NCBI GenBank assembly: GCA_021399445.1
Contig: JAJTUQ010000002.1
Coordinates: forward strand, 248,001 to 312,000
DNA from: Xylogone sp. PMI_703
Lineage: Eukaryota; Ascomycota; Leotiomycetes
DNA length: 64,000 nucleotides
Direction: 5' to 3'
This document shows, piece after piece, positions 23,685-35,738 of this stretch. A program made the position numbers and the translations under genes. The first letter of the stretch is position 1. Each line of letters starts with the position of its first letter. The notes beneath the pieces are model-generated. The model ran no database searches. It saw only the letters and a list, made by a program, of their open reading frames with translations, and had not been told where the DNA came from.

Positions 23685-26673
23685 ATGATGGTAGTTCTAA
23701 GTAATATCTCGCTGGCTCTGCTAGCCACCACTGTTGGACTGGTCGATGCTCAAGGTGGTGATAATATTGGGAGTGACACGGCTTTCTATGGAGACTCTCC
23801 TCCTGTTTATCCCGCGCGTGGGTTAATTACTCAATTCCTTTTCATCTACTTGAAATTCTAGCGCTGGCTTTACTAATTGGATATAAAATAGCTGTTGGAG
23901 CCGGAACTGGTAGTTGGGCTGCCGCTTATACGAAGGCGAAGCTACTTGTAGCTCAGATGACCCTTGAAGAAAAGGTAAGCAGATTAACCTAAGATCCACC
24001 AAGAATATGAAGTTTTATTGATGGCGGATCATTTAGATCAATCTCACAGCAGGCATGGAAGTTCAGCCTAATGGCTGCTCAGGGAATATTCCTCCCATTC
24101 CTCGGTTGAATTTTCCCGGGATGTGTTTGAGTGATGCTGGAAACGGTGTCAGAAGTACGGATTTCGTGAACTCTTATCCAAGTGGATTGCATGTCGGCGC
24201 AGCGTATGATTGCTCCTCTTCCTACTCTTCTTTTCCTTATCTCTTAATTAGCATATTAAGAGTAAACTCTTCTGCCTTCTGTAGCTAAACTAGCCCTCAC
24301 AGTTGGAACAAGGATCTTGCTTATAATAGAGGATTGCATATGGGAGGAGAATTTCGAACGAAAGGAGTCAACGTCGCTCTTGGACCAGGTGAGATATTTC
24401 CTTGATAATCTAACGACCAGTGGCTGATGGATGTAGTGGTCGGACCCTTGGGTCGCGTTGCTACAGGCGGTCGAAATTGGGAAGGTATATTGAACCAATG
24501 CTTCGAAGCATGAAGTGGAGTGAATACTGAATCCTTCCATGATAGGATTTTCCAATGATCCTTATCTCTGTGGTGCGCTTGCTGCGGAGACCGTTCGTGG
24601 CATCCAGCAAGCTGGAGTTATAACTAGTACTAAGGTATTCTACTGTGCTGTAATCTGGTATGTAGAATGTGCTGACTTTTTGTGACAGCATTTTATTGGA
24701 AATGAACAAGAGACGAACAGAAATCCATCCAGTTCAGGAGACCAACAACTTGAGTCTGTGTCTTCCAACATAGATGATAAGACAATACATGAGCTATATC
24801 TTTGGCCATTTCAAGGTATGCGGCTCTTGAATCCTTACTTGAGAATAGACTCGTTCTTACAAATTATAAGATGCGGTACATGCTGGTAGTGGCAACATAA
24901 TGTGCTCTTATAACAGAGTGAACAATTCCTATGGGTGTGCAAACAGTAAGACATTGAACGGACTTCTCAAGACCGAGCTCGGTTTCAATGGGTTTGTGGT
25001 TTCAGACTGGGGTGCTCAACATGCAGGTGTTGCTACCGCATTAGCTGGATTGGATGTAGCCATGCCAAGTGAGTATGGACGTATTCTGCGTGGTATATCT
25101 ATTGATAGGTTTTCAGGTTCTCCGATCTTTTGGGGATCAAACCTTCTAGACGCAGTCAACAATGGATCTGTACCGACATCGAGGTTAGATGACATGGTAG
25201 TCAGGTGAGCAACTGTATCTCTAACTTGTTAAACCCATACTTATGAGTTCAGAACGATTGCAGCCTGGTACCAAATGGGCCAGGATCAGGACTTTCCGCC
25301 ACCTGGAGTCGGCATGCCACTTGACATATTTGGACGTCATGAGATAATCAATGCTAAAGATCCAGCATCAAGAGATACTCTGTTGAATGGTGCAATTGAA
25401 GGACATGTTTTGGTAAAAAATACCGGGGCACTCCCTCTTAAATCCCCTAAGCTCCTTTCTCTCTTCGGTTACTCTGCGTATGCCCCACGACAATCCACCC
25501 CGCTAGGAGGAGGTGCGAACCCTTGGAATGTTGGTCAGGAAAGTGCTCCTCTAGATGGCCCAGCAACCAGTCAGATCGCCATCAATGGAACAATTATCAG
25601 CGGAGGAGGGAGTGGGGCAAACAGCCCGGCTTATATCAATGCTCCGTTTGACGCGTTACAAGAGAGGGCGTATCAGGAGGGCACTACCATCTTATGGGAT
25701 TTCATTAATGATAGGAGTCTTGCCTATGTTGATGGTGTCTCGGATGCTTGCTTGGTATTCATCAATGCTTTTGCAAGTGAAGGAGATGATAGACCAGGGG
25801 TTCATGATGACTATTCAGATGTTTTGGTTAACAAGGTAATGTTTTGCGAGTTCAGAATATATATGATTATGAAGATAATCAGCACTGACTAGCTGTTTTT
25901 GTCTCCTCTAGGTTGCCAACGCCTGTAATAATACCATTGTGGTAATTCATAATGCTGGCGTGCGGCTTGTTGACCAGTTCGCCGATCATCCCAATGTCAC
26001 AGGAATCATCTTTGCACACCTTCCAGGCCAGGACTCCGGCCGGGCCCTAACGGCAATTCTTTATGGCGATGTGTCACCATCAGGAAAACTGCCATACTCA
26101 GTACCCAAGAATGAGTCTGACTTTGGTGACTTGCTCTCGCCCGCTCAACCGACCCCTCCATACGGATTATACCCGCAGTCGAATTTTAGTGAGGGAGTAT
26201 ATATCGATTACCGCGCCTTCGATAAAAGGAACATCAGTGTACGATATGAATTCGGATTTGGACTGTCTTATACAAACTTCACGTACTCAAACCTCGATAT
26301 AAGCGTCGTTCCGGGTGTCTCGCATGGTGTTTACCCTATGAGCCCGATCCTGGAAGGTGGGGCAGCCGATCTTTGGGATGTACTGGTACAGGTACACTCA
26401 ACTGTGCAAAACACAGGTAACTATGATGGAAGTGAGGTCTCACAGCTGTATGTTGGACTGCCGGGAGGGCCTGTTAGGCAGTTGCGGGGATTCAGTAAGG
26501 TGGGGATCCAGAAGGGCGGCAGCACGACAGTGGAGTTTGACCTGATGAGGAGGGATCTCAGCTCCTGGGATGTGCAGGCGCAAGCTTGGAAGCTACACGT
26601 GGCGGAGGAGATATCGATTTGGGTTGGGAGTAGCTCGAGGGATTTACGTCTGAACGGGAGCCTCACACTTTGA
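23685..26673 (+). CDS. Secreted GH3 beta-glucosidase
   Basis: Glycoside hydrolase family 3 enzyme expected to release glucose from cellobiose or other beta-glucosides outside the cell. Ten exons (23685-23817, 23892-23974, 24037-24203, 24294-24388, 24437-24484, 24546-24634, 24689-24815, 24871-25204, 25253-25835, 25912-26673) join to 806 residues in one frame. A signal peptide is visible ([20 protein letters not shown], then DAQ). GH3 motifs are [17 protein letters not shown] [11 protein letters not shown], the [16 protein letters not shown] block and [13 protein letters not shown], whose Asp293 is the expected nucleophile. The C-terminal half holds the alpha/beta sandwich ([15 protein letters not shown]) and a fibronectin-III-like domain with [15 protein letters not shown] and [12 protein letters not shown]. 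Nine introns is a high number for this family in filamentous fungi. Tandem with CorA. Confidence 0.93.
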
Positions 26674-28108
26674 GGCGCGATAATCAAGTGAGCATGAATA
26701 ATGTTTGTGATGGTAATGAGTAAAAATGGAATACGGGTCTACAATGAATTGACGTTCATGCGGACTGATTGTGCATGCATAAAGTGATGCTCCATGCCTG
26801 ATACCCGGTAGATAGGGCAAAAGCAAGAAATGTTATCTGATTGAATTTGATATTCCATGTATCCTGTCGTAATGTAGAAGAGAAATACGTTTCTAATCTG
26901 AATCCGCTCTGCTACTGCTGTAAATACTTCCCCTCCTGTGTTGGAACTGGGGGAGTTGCAGGCTGTAGTTCGTGCTACCAAAAGGCCTCGGAAGGCTGAT
27001 GTTGATCAGCGCCACGACCAAGCCCTTCTGGTTGGACTTGCCACATATGGACAAGCTGCCCGAAAGCCACGCTACACGCTATGTCATTTTTAGATCCGAC
27101 AAGACTTTCTTTTCGATATCGGCCTTCTTGACTTTTGGCACAGAGCATACCTATAGAAGAATCCTTGGTGGCTGGGACATGGAAAAAGGAAAGAGATCGC
27201 ATTCCACGAAGTAATTAGTCGTGCCTCCTATATCTAATATCAAGCCAACGCGATATGGGCAGCTTGTTGTACCAGCCTCACGCCTGGCATGGTAGCCTGG
27301 AGAATACTGGTACCTGACATAAGCCCAACTGCACACCGGGACCAAGGCTGGTACAATGTTCATTTGGAGCTCAAGCGGTCCACACTTCCCCGGATTCAGG
27401 CATTCCAGCTCTGAACGCGGAGGTACCTCAACGAGTACTCCACTTCATCCCAAGAAGAGGATATTCACCACACAGAGCAATATAGAGTAGGGCAGATGGG
27501 AATCCAGCTGGTGGTTGGCGAGGTTGGTAATTTTAATGCCTCATCGCTGCTCGGCAAGCCCCTGGGTAGCGCACAGCTAGCGGCGGGTATGAGGTAAGAG
27601 AATTCACAACTTTTCTCCAGAGATTTCCTCTCTCGTGCTTAACTGCCTTTGGTAGTTGCCACGGACATTTCTCACTTCCCCAGGGAGCTATGGGTTTCAT
27701 TACTCTTTCTCCTTACCTAACTATCAAAGTGTTGTAGCCAACCGCGTCCCTCTACCCCGCATTTGGCCTGATAGGAAGAGATATCGAGATTCAATGGCGG
27801 CTCTGCTGCGTCCGCAATCTCCATTGAAATACTTCCGTACCCTGCCCTCCTTTGCCTGATTTCTCTTCTTTTTTTCTCTATCGTCCACCTCTCCCTTTAA
27901 ACCTACATATCTCATTTTCCATTCTCTCTTCTTTTGTCGTGGTTGCTGCCTTTTAGCGTGTCTCGCTTTTTCTTTACATCGCAGTGGATCTCTTTCTGCC
28001 GCGCACGCCTAGGCGGGTCAGCAGCTTACGCTGTCGGTGTTGTCGTTGGGTACCTTGAAGCTTATTCTTCTTTGTTGCTGAGATAGACGAGTCTCTTCAA
28101 CTGGAAAC
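26674..28108. other. Intergenic, permease promoter with long pyrimidine tract
   Basis: A 1.4-kb spacer between tandem genes. The last 250 bp before the permease ATG are strongly C/T-rich on the plus strand (about 27845-27945), a common feature of fungal promoters and 5' UTRs of well-expressed genes. A clear TATA box is not seen. Open frames in 26739-27363 lack domains. Confidence 0.5.
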
Positions 28109-29743
28109 ATGGACTACGACGACGACTACCCTTCCAACGACAAGAAGATTCTTGACGTGACGGACCAAGCCACTCAAGATGCCCTCGATCTTGCGGACAT
28201 GGGCTTGGAGTCCGCCATGGCCCGGAGTTTCAATATATGGAGCATGCTTGCCTTCTCATTTTGTGTCTTAGGGACCTGGTCAACCTTCGCTCAGGATCTC
28301 GCCTCGGGTCTCACCAACGGCGGATCAATTGCTATCCTCTGGGGCCTCGTTCTAGTCACCTTTTGCAGTCTATGTCTTGCCATCTCTCTAGGAGAGATGT
28401 GCAGCGCTATGCCCACTGCGTTAGGGCAGGCTTACTGGGTCCATAGATTGTTGGAAGGTGACGCAGGCCGCCTCCTTTCGTATATTTGCGCCTGGATCAA
28501 CGTGTTCGGCTGGTGGACCATCACGGCTTCACAGATTGCCTTCATGTCGGACTTTATTCTTGGAATGAAGGTGCTCTTCAATAACGAGTGGGAATCAACA
28601 TCCTGGGAGGAGTTTGTCGTGTATATTGGTGTCACTGCGCTTTTCACTGCCGTCAATGCAGTTGCCTGCCGAAAAGAAAAGGTGCTCCCCTGGTTCAACA
28701 ACATAGTTGGGATCCAATTCGGCACACTCTTCTTAGTTTTCAGTCTCGCCCTACTCATTGCTGTCGGCGTCCGATCAAATCTTTCATATCGGTCTGCCGA
28801 CTTTGTTTTCGGTACCTGGATCAACCAGACGGGGTGGTCAGACGGCGTGACATGGTTCACCGGTCTGATCCAAGCTGCTTACGGCCTCACGGCTTTTGAC
28901 TCCGTAATCCACATGGTGGAGGAGATCCCAAATCCACGTGTCAACGCCCCGCGTGTCATCTGGCTTGCCGTGGCTGCTGGTGCTGTGACCGGATTTATAT
29001 TCATGGTTGTGTGTCTCTTCTGTATCCAGGACTTGGATCTCATCCTCGACTCTCCCACAGGATTTCCATTTATGCAGCTAGTCCTAGATGCCGTTGGATT
29101 ACAAGGTGCAGCCGTGTTATTATCCCTTTTTATCTTCAACGGCTTGGGCCAAGGCGTGTCAGTGATGACCACTGCGTCTCGCCTAACCTGGGGGTTTGCC
29201 AGAGATGGCGGTTTGCCCTGGAGCAGATACTTCTCACATGTTTCCCCAACATGGAAAGTACCTCTTCGTGTTCTTATAGGCCAAGGAGTCATCATCGGAC
29301 TCATTGGGATACTCTATCTTTTCTCTAATACCGTCCTTGAAGCTATTCTTTCTGTTTCAACAATCGCCCTTACCATATCCTACGCACTCCCTGTTGTTGC
29401 TCTTCTCATCGCTGGTCGCGGTGCTCTTCCTCGCGGCGGCAAGTTCTCCTTGGGTCCTCGTATCGGTCCTATTGTCAATTGGGTCAGCATCATCTACTCC
29501 GCCATAACCACCGTGTTTTTCTTCTTCCCAGGAGAACCAAACCCGGCACCTGCAGACATGAATTATGCCATTGCTGTTTTTGGCATCATGGTCATAATTG
29601 CTACAGTGTTCTGGTTTGTCAAGGGGCGCAAAACGTACGCCAAGACAGAGGAGGCGCAATTAGAATTCTTCAGAGCGCAGAGGTTAGAACGAGGGCTGGA
29701 GCCTCACATTGTGGGAGTTGATATTAGCACGGAGCAGAAATGA
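28109..29743 (+). CDS. APC-superfamily amino acid/choline permease
   Basis: Twelve-helix transporter of the fungal amino acid/choline group (yeast Hnm1 choline and Uga4 GABA permeases). It is a single exon of 544 residues. The hydrophilic N-terminus MDYDDDYPSNDKK is followed by the conserved MGLESAMARSFNIWSMLAF block and the first membrane segments. SLGEMCSAMPTALGQAYWV is the family signature in the TM2-TM3 region, and FDSVIHMVEEIPNPRVNAPR lies between TM6 and TM7. The C-terminus is short and hydrophilic. The pattern around FAQDLASGLTNGGSIAILWG most resembles proteins annotated as choline transporters, but the substrate (choline, GABA or another amine) cannot be assigned. The ATG at 28109 is the first in the frame and immediately precedes the acidic N-terminus. 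Confidence 0.88.
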   Translation: MDYDDDYPSNDKKILDVTDQATQDALDLADMGLESAMARSFNIWSMLAFSFCVLGTWSTFAQDLASGLTNGGSIAILWGLVLVTFCSLCLAISLGEMCSAMPTALGQAYWVHRLLEGDAGRLLSYICAWINVFGWWTITASQIAFMSDFILGMKVLFNNEWESTSWEEFVVYIGVTALFTAVNAVACRKEKVLPWFNNIVGIQFGTLFLVFSLALLIAVGVRSNLSYRSADFVFGTWINQTGWSDGVTWFTGLIQAAYGLTAFDSVIHMVEEIPNPRVNAPRVIWLAVAAGAVTGFIFMVVCLFCIQDLDLILDSPTGFPFMQLVLDAVGLQGAAVLLSLFIFNGLGQGVSVMTTASRLTWGFARDGGLPWSRYFSHVSPTWKVPLRVLIGQGVIIGLIGILYLFSNTVLEAILSVSTIALTISYALPVVALLIAGRGALPRGGKFSLGPRIGPIVNWVSIIYSAITTVFFFFPGEPNPAPADMNYAIAVFGIMVIIATVFWFVKGRKTYAKTEEAQLEFFRAQRLERGLEPHIVGVDISTEQK

Positions 29744-31069
29744 TATAACTTATAGGTCGGACTGGTTACCGTGTTCTCAAATATATTTGTTTTATATACA
29801 TATAGATGCAATGTTCCAAGGGCAAAAGCCATTCTAATTCCACCATCTTCGTCAGGTTTTATAGAGTGACTACCCTAGTAAAGTATTCATATTGTAAGAC
29901 TTTACCATCGCCAGTATCTCTCACCGGGTTTAGATCAGTTGTTTTTGCGAAAAGATACAGCTTACGACGATTCAGCAACCAATTGTATGTCACAATATTC
30001 TATCAACAGCTTCAAAAGAGTTTACCGTATCAGCCCAATTGAAAAAGAAATATCTATAACTATAGTTTCAACACTTCCTTCCGGTGTGACGGTAGCATGC
30101 CAACTTCATTTTTTAGAAATACAATATCATAGATAGAGGGGCTGAGATATCCTCTATTAACCCTTATAGTTAAAGACCATGAACTTTACACCCGAGTTGC
30201 CGTATTTAATTCAACTAGTTACCTACTTCAATAGAGAACATCATAGATCCAAGATACCACCAGTTAGCCTAGAGATGTTACAGCTAAGTAGTGGACGACC
30301 AGGGGCATTGCGTATTATTGATTTTTGATTGATGAAAGCAGATTAGCAAACCAGCCATTTAAAAAGATGCAATTCAGTTAAATAGAGTGTATAAAAGGTA
30401 ATTGGCTAAGAGTATAGTATGAAAAGGCTAGGCCCTGACAATGGTTACACTGAATACCTTGGGCATGCGCTATGTGTATAAACGGGCACAAGCGGCCTGT
30501 GGCTGTACTGCTTGATAGGATAATAATAACATCGCTGTGCTCCAACGCCAATGTTGGATCCTATGTGCTGTATGGCGGAGTCCTTGCCGTGATGTGCGTA
30601 TGAGGCGTAGATGGCTACCGGGCAGTGTCTAAAAGTAGGGGATTGTGGACAACATAGCTACTTGCGATCTTGATCTCTAGAGACTGCGGAAAATCCTGGC
30701 ACCGCCTGAGCTTAGCCGCCGGTGCTGTGGGGTATAATTGGCCGTGGTCAACAGCGCAGTTCCAGGGAAAGAAAGTTCGTATTAGATAGGTTTAATTAGC
30801 TACGTAGCCAACTGTGCCGCAATCTTCCTTGCAGATGCTGCTCCGCAAGCACATTCCAATCCATACTGGTCGACAATAAGGCATTCTTTACGTACATGAT
30901 CTTCCCGTCTCAGCTATCTTCACGAGTTCTATCCTCTCCAAGAAACCTGTTGCATGGTAGTTAACACAGGTCATAACTACTTGAGGTAACGCCCATCTCT
31001 TTTTGGCCTGATGTTCTCTCAGTTATTTTGCTCCCCAAGTCGGACCTATGACGCTCTGGTTTGGTTCTC
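29744..31069. other. AT-rich intergenic region
   Basis: A 1.3-kb tandem spacer. Around 29780-30420 it is AT-rich with no domain-bearing open frame. From about 30500 it is of average composition and presumably includes the promoter of the next gene. No RNA gene or repeat is recognised. Confidence 0.5.
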
Positions 31070-31944
31070 ATGGCTTTTATATCCGCCAATGTGTTCCTAT
31101 TCCTCCTTATTCATAGTCTTTTGGTCTTCAATGCCAATGCGGTGACATGCTTTGGCATGAATGGTTTTCCATACACCAACAATCTAATTTGCCCCGGATC
31201 GAATGCATGTTGTCGAAGTGATGCGACGTGTCTTCCAAATCGGCTCTGCCATTACCCGGGGACTCCAAATGATACTTTCGTACGGGGGGCGTGTTCTTTG
31301 AAGAAGTATGATACCAATACCTGCGCTACAATATGCCTGTACAGTAAATTGCTCCCCGCCTCGGTCCGTAGCATCTCATACTAATTTGCCCAGATGAAAC
31401 GAAGGTGAATCATGGTTTCTTGCCGCGAGTTACACTCTGTACGGATGGAAAATATTGTTGCGACAACAAACCCAATTGCTGCGAAAATGGAAATGGAGTC
31501 TATTTGAATGACGTTGGAGCTATCGTTCCGACTCCCCCAAATACATCAGCTACTCCAACTACCTCTCTCTCGTCTTCGACGGCTTTACCATCGAGTTCCA
31601 CTGCAACTACAACTTCACCTCAGGGAGCTGCGAATACATCGTCTTCAGAACCATCATCATCTGGATTATCAACGGGTGCTAAGATAGGTATTGGGGTTGG
31701 TGTGCCAATTGGAGTCATCGCAGTTGGCGGACTGGGAACTATTATATTTTTACAGCAAAGACGACTGAAGAGGATAGAAGGTCAGGTGACGGCAAATTCC
31801 AGTGATGCTATGCAAAGAACTCCTCTTTATGCGCATCAAGAGCATATACCTGTGCTTCCAAAGGTGGTACAGCCCCCGAAGGAGATGGACGCCAATCAAC
31901 GGCCTGCTTTGTCAGAACTACCTGGAACGCAAGTGGAAAGATGA
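31070..31944 (+). CDS. Cys-rich secreted-domain single-pass membrane protein
   Basis: Fungal surface protein of unknown function. Two exons (31070-31343 and 31394-31944, 50-nt intron) encode 274 residues. A signal peptide (MAFISANVFLFLLIHSLLVF, then NANA) precedes a Cys-rich ectodomain with CPGSNACCRSDATCLPNRLC, and after the intron CTDGKYCCDNKPNCCENGNG. A Ser/Thr/Pro-rich stalk (about 145-195), likely O-glycosylated, leads to one membrane segment (GIGVGVPIGVIAVGGLGTII) and a basic QQRRLKR stop-transfer sequence. The roughly 60-residue cytosolic tail is Pro/Gln-rich. This architecture is common in Pezizomycotina and often annotated as a Cys-rich or sensor-like surface protein. The ATG at 31070 is the first in frame and directly starts the signal peptide. 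Confidence 0.8.
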
Positions 31945-32458
31945 TAACGATTTCTCTAAACTTGATCGTGGAAATATAATTTGTTGGCAACTACAACAAT
32001 GGATAATTGAGCTCATTTGAAAGTAATTTAGCGACGATATAGGACTAGGAGCACATACTTTACTTGCTATTTTGGTTTATATATTGTATATATGATACAA
32101 GATACTCATTGAGGGTATCGTTTAGGTGCAAATGGTTATAGAAGGTTGCATTGATTGAGCAGAGAGAATATACTGGCATCTGCTCATCTATATTCGAAGA
32201 GCATAGATACTAGGCTTCACAAAATATCATTCCAAATCACCGATGTATTTCGTATTACATAGTATCAGGCATACTTGCTCTGCACATGGGTACCGACAGC
32301 TAACTATAACTAAGTTCGGACCCTTGGTGCGGTTAGACATCTTAATATATCACCCTAAACAGGTTTTTAATACCGCACTGTATATGGACTGTATATGGAA
32401 CAATCCTGTCTAACTTTGTTTTAGCCCATAAGTTTGCTCCGGCACGAACTAAAACTAG
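31945..32458. other. Convergent intergenic region
   Basis: A 514-bp AT-rich spacer between the converging ends of the surface protein and GT90 genes. Nothing else is visible. Confidence 0.45.
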
Positions 32459-34004
32459 CTATGGTTGTATCTTCTTCTCTATTCCTGTCGACCCAGTCAA
32501 GCTAAAAGTCTCCCACCTGGTACCATCACCCCAATAACTTCCATCGGCGGTATTTCCCGATTCAGAAGTTCTAGCCATCAAGGCCCAAGCTGTAATGAGC
32601 TTCCTCCAATAGCAAGCTTCTGCAGCCTCACTCAAATAGCCTTGTTTTACCATTACGTCTCGCTGCCTGTTTGCAATGCCTTCACCTATTCCTGGGTGTT
32701 TCATCAAAAACTCAACCGTATCTTCAAGATCCGACCAGTCAGGTTTGACAAAAACTATGTTTGCTTGCGATGGCGGGTAAGATGCAGGCCAAGTTTTCCG
32801 AGTCGATTCGTCGGGGAATGCTGATGAAGGAGGAGATTTCGCATTGTGTCTGTCTGCATCCAAATTGGTGGAGGACAGGTAAATAGTGGATGAAAAAAGA
32901 GGCCTCATCAAGTGCGTATTGTGAAGGAGGAACGCCAGTGGCGGAGTAAGAATTACGGACGCACAAGCCTGGTGAAACGGTAGACGGCCAGAATACGATT
33001 TCCCCTATTGAAGCGATCAATATGCGTTCTGCGGAAGACTGAAATACCACTTACTTCGGCGTATATTATATACTTATATGCGCAGAAGTCGGTGATGTTA
33101 ATAGTGTTATCACCACTCTCCCCGTCCCAAATTGCAACATCAGCCCACGGCTTTCCCCCTGCTACCTCTACAAGCTTCGGTCTCAATGCCATATTCCAAT
33201 CGGGGTTGAACCATGCAGTACCTCTCCAGACAACCTTGTTAATTTTCTCTCTCCACGGTGCTGCCTTCTCCAACTTTTCAATCTTAACTAGTGCTTCGTC
33301 TAGGGGTCCTACAAACGGAAGTGGCCATGACCATGAACTAAAATGAGGCATAAGCCATGGGTTCTTTGGTATTCGTGGGTTATCAGAGCGTGAAAAGGAC
33401 CATGAATTGGACCTTGGCTCGTCGTTTATGTTGAGCGTGAAGAGAGTGTTAGGAAGGGGTGATGGAGATGTAACAATGGCCCGATGAAGGGAATGTAGCA
33501 CTGCTCCCACACGCTGTGAAATGTTACCAAAAATTACTATGTGAAGAAGACTCGTAGGGGACAAACATTTAGAACCCTGTCTTGAACTGCGGATATGATG
33601 TAGAGCTGATCTCGGTACTTGGGTTAGTGGGCTTATACGTATTATCTTGATATTTTGGTTTGAAACATGCGGGTATTACAGACCTTTCCATCCCTGATTC
33701 TACCTTGTACTGAGCCAGAGTAGTCATCTGGGCCCTTGCGCAATTCAAAGGGACCTTCATGGGAAGCCTTTTCAATCTCTAGATTCAAGAGTGGAAACGC
33801 TGCAGTACATTGCTCCTCTGTTAAAGAGAGCGACTTAGGCGTTGCTGCCGATGGATACCTAGGGTTTGCGGATCGGAGTCCAGGCTCGCCCCCGAAATAC
33901 CCCAGATTGTAGCTCCTGAGTCGATACAAAGCTACTAAACAGAAAATGACAATCAATAGAATTCTAGTGGTTCCACCACATGTCCTTGATCGATAATGCA
34001 TCAT
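32459..34004 (-). CDS. Glycosyltransferase family 90 (CAP10-like)
   Basis: Type II membrane glycosyltransferase related to Cryptococcus Cap10 and animal POGLUT enzymes; in fungi the family is linked to xylosyl or glucosyl transfer to surface glycans. Four exons (33684-34004, 33567-33605, 33055-33513, 32459-33004) encode 454 residues. One N-terminal membrane anchor is seen (TRILLIVIFCLVALYRL). Family motifs in order are GKLYIISAVQDRV, a PSPLPNTLFTLNINDEP block, VVWRGTAWFNPDWNMALRPK, GKPWADVAIWDG, FCAYKYIIYAEG, SYSGRLPFHQAC and HNTHLMRPLFSS. The YAEG/SYSGRL join requires a 50-nt intron at 33005-33054. Without splicing, the region reads in another frame and looks broken. Exon 2 is only 39 nt. 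The donor substrate is unknown. It is divergent from the CBM18 gene. Confidence 0.9.
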
Positions 34005-34896
34005 ACTGATAGCTCATCGCGGCTTTCTGCATGGTCTACTATTTCCCATGATAGGCGATGAATTAAGACAAAGAAGACAATTTGCGAAATGTCAAGACCA
34101 AAGTATGTTAAAGTTAGAAGAAGACAACATGTCTGCATTTTGTGAAATGTAAACCGGCTAAGCAACAAGCCTGGTTTTGTATGGGTGAGGTGTTACATGG
34201 GGGGTTATAATAGGCTGAATAGTGCATTGGCTAGTGCAGTGCAACGCAATGTACCCTTAGGGTTGTGAACTGTGACACGATATCTATCGGTTCCCTACGT
34301 ATTTTGTGAGCGTTCCTTTCGTGAATGGATGCATGGTGCATGTTATTTAGCTTATTTTTTCTAAAGAAAGTAAAGATACTACATAAGAAGCATGGCTCCA
34401 TGCGTTGAGTTGGACAAGCATTTATTAGGTCTATCGTGGAGTTATATCTACTTCTACTGTTATCATTTCCGTGGATTGGTTTAACCTTCCTCACATGACA
34501 GGCGGTCTTCTATCTGGGGTGAGGGGGTCTATGAGCGCATGTCGGCTAGCAACAGATGGAGAAAATGCCTATTGTGTCATACGGGCAATGATATAGAAAG
34601 AGTGCTTAGCTATTGGAAGTGTTAAAAGTTTGCTCCAATGTCAATTCTGTGTATGAGTTACCGGAAACTCAGAATACCGTGATGGGGATTCGGATTTGCA
34701 CTACAATATAGGTCTCACAAAATCGTTGTGTAAGAGTGTTATACTGGCATTTTGTACTGCTAAAGGGATATATAAAGACAATCAATGAACTCAATTGCAA
34801 GACGTAAGATACTCCTCATGTTGCGCCATCAAAAATATTTATCCTGATTTCTACAACACTATCAACTTGTTAAAACATATATCTAATATATTTACT
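34005..34896. other. Divergent intergenic region, GT90 / CBM18 protein
   Basis: An 892-bp spacer between head-to-head genes, containing a strong TATA box for the CBM18 gene. The open frame 34231-34494 (minus) shows no domain. Confidence 0.5.
34769..34776 (+). promoter_or_regulatory. TATA box of the CBM18 gene
   Basis: TATATAAA sits 121 bp before the proposed start codon at 34897. Sequence and spacing match a canonical TATA element, as expected for a tightly regulated, inducible secreted protein gene. Confidence 0.6.
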
Positions 34897-35250
34897 ATGC
34901 GTTCCCTCATCATAACACTCATTGGGTTGCTATCTGCGTTGGACACCACTCAAGGTATCGCCCTTGTCCCTAGTCTGGAGCATCGTCAACAGGGTTCTTG
35001 CCTCACCCATCCTTGCCCTGTAGGCTATTGCTGTTCGATCTGGGACTATTGTGGTACCGGGCCTGAATACTGTCAGGCGGGATCATGCACTGGAGGTGTT
35101 GGAGGTAATTGTTCTGCAGGCCTTTGCTGCTCCCCTTTCGGCTACTGTGGGACTGGTCCTGATTATTGCACACTTACCAAACGGGTTCCATTAAGTGGTG
35201 ACCGGCCCAAACAGATGGGCCAAATCGAAAATATTCGTAGATCTGTTTAA
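34897..35250 (+). CDS. Small secreted protein with two CBM18 (hevein-like) domains
   Basis: A predicted secreted chitin-binding protein of 117 residues from the ATG at 34897. The signal peptide is [20 protein letters not shown]. Two hevein-type modules follow: the first with [20 protein letters not shown], the second with [20 protein letters not shown]. In each, the CC, the aromatic Y/W-x-YCGTG core and the final Cys of the chitin-binding fold are present. The tail is short and basic, without a catalytic domain or GPI signal. Small CBM18 or LysM proteins can coat fungal chitin and shield it from plant chitinases and receptors, but a wall-remodelling role is equally possible. An in-frame upstream stretch from 34795 begins before the TATA-proximal 5' UTR would end and is not needed. 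Confidence 0.82.
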   Translation: MRSLIITLIGLLSALDTTQGIALVPSLEHRQQGSCLTHPCPVGYCCSIWDYCGTGPEYCQAGSCTGGVGGNCSAGLCCSPFGYCGTGPDYCTLTKRVPLSGDRPKQMGQIENIRRSV

Positions 35251-35738
35251 GGGCGCAGTTTATGCAATCAAATATCTAACCGTGGCTATGGGTTCTTTTT
35301 ATCTATCTGTTATGATGGAGTGGTGAAACGATGGTGACTTATGGGATGAGTATCGACGCTTTGGTTAGCAGTATTAGTGGTTGGGATTGAACATTGCAGA
35401 ATGGTATCTCTCTGGCGATATACCTCTTTGGTATGGGGATTTGCAGAACATGTTCACTGATGAGATTTTGATAGTGGTGCTCCATATACTTTCATTAATT
35501 GATGAGAAGTTTAAGGAGTGTTGCTTCCTGCTCTAGCTTGTTTCGCATATTATGAATTAAATCTAACTTAAAATCATTGACGTTTAAGTGACCATATTCT
35601 TATGCACCTATGTAGAGAAGTTTCAGGATGATTATGAGTTCATTCTTCGCTACACTGATCTATCCAAATAATACATATACTATTATAGTAACGACCATCC
35701 GTTCCTTAATTTACACAGAAATCAAGATTTTATACAAT
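35251..35738. other. Convergent intergenic region
   Basis: A 488-bp AT-rich spacer between the converging CBM18 gene and Zn2Cys6 gene. No further feature is seen. Confidence 0.45.

Noticed and set aside
32739..33050. Apparent break in the GT90 gene, where another frame stays open
   Set aside because: A 50-nt GT-AG intron at 33005-33054 restores YAEG-KSYSGRL and the downstream HNTHLMRPLF motif in one frame.
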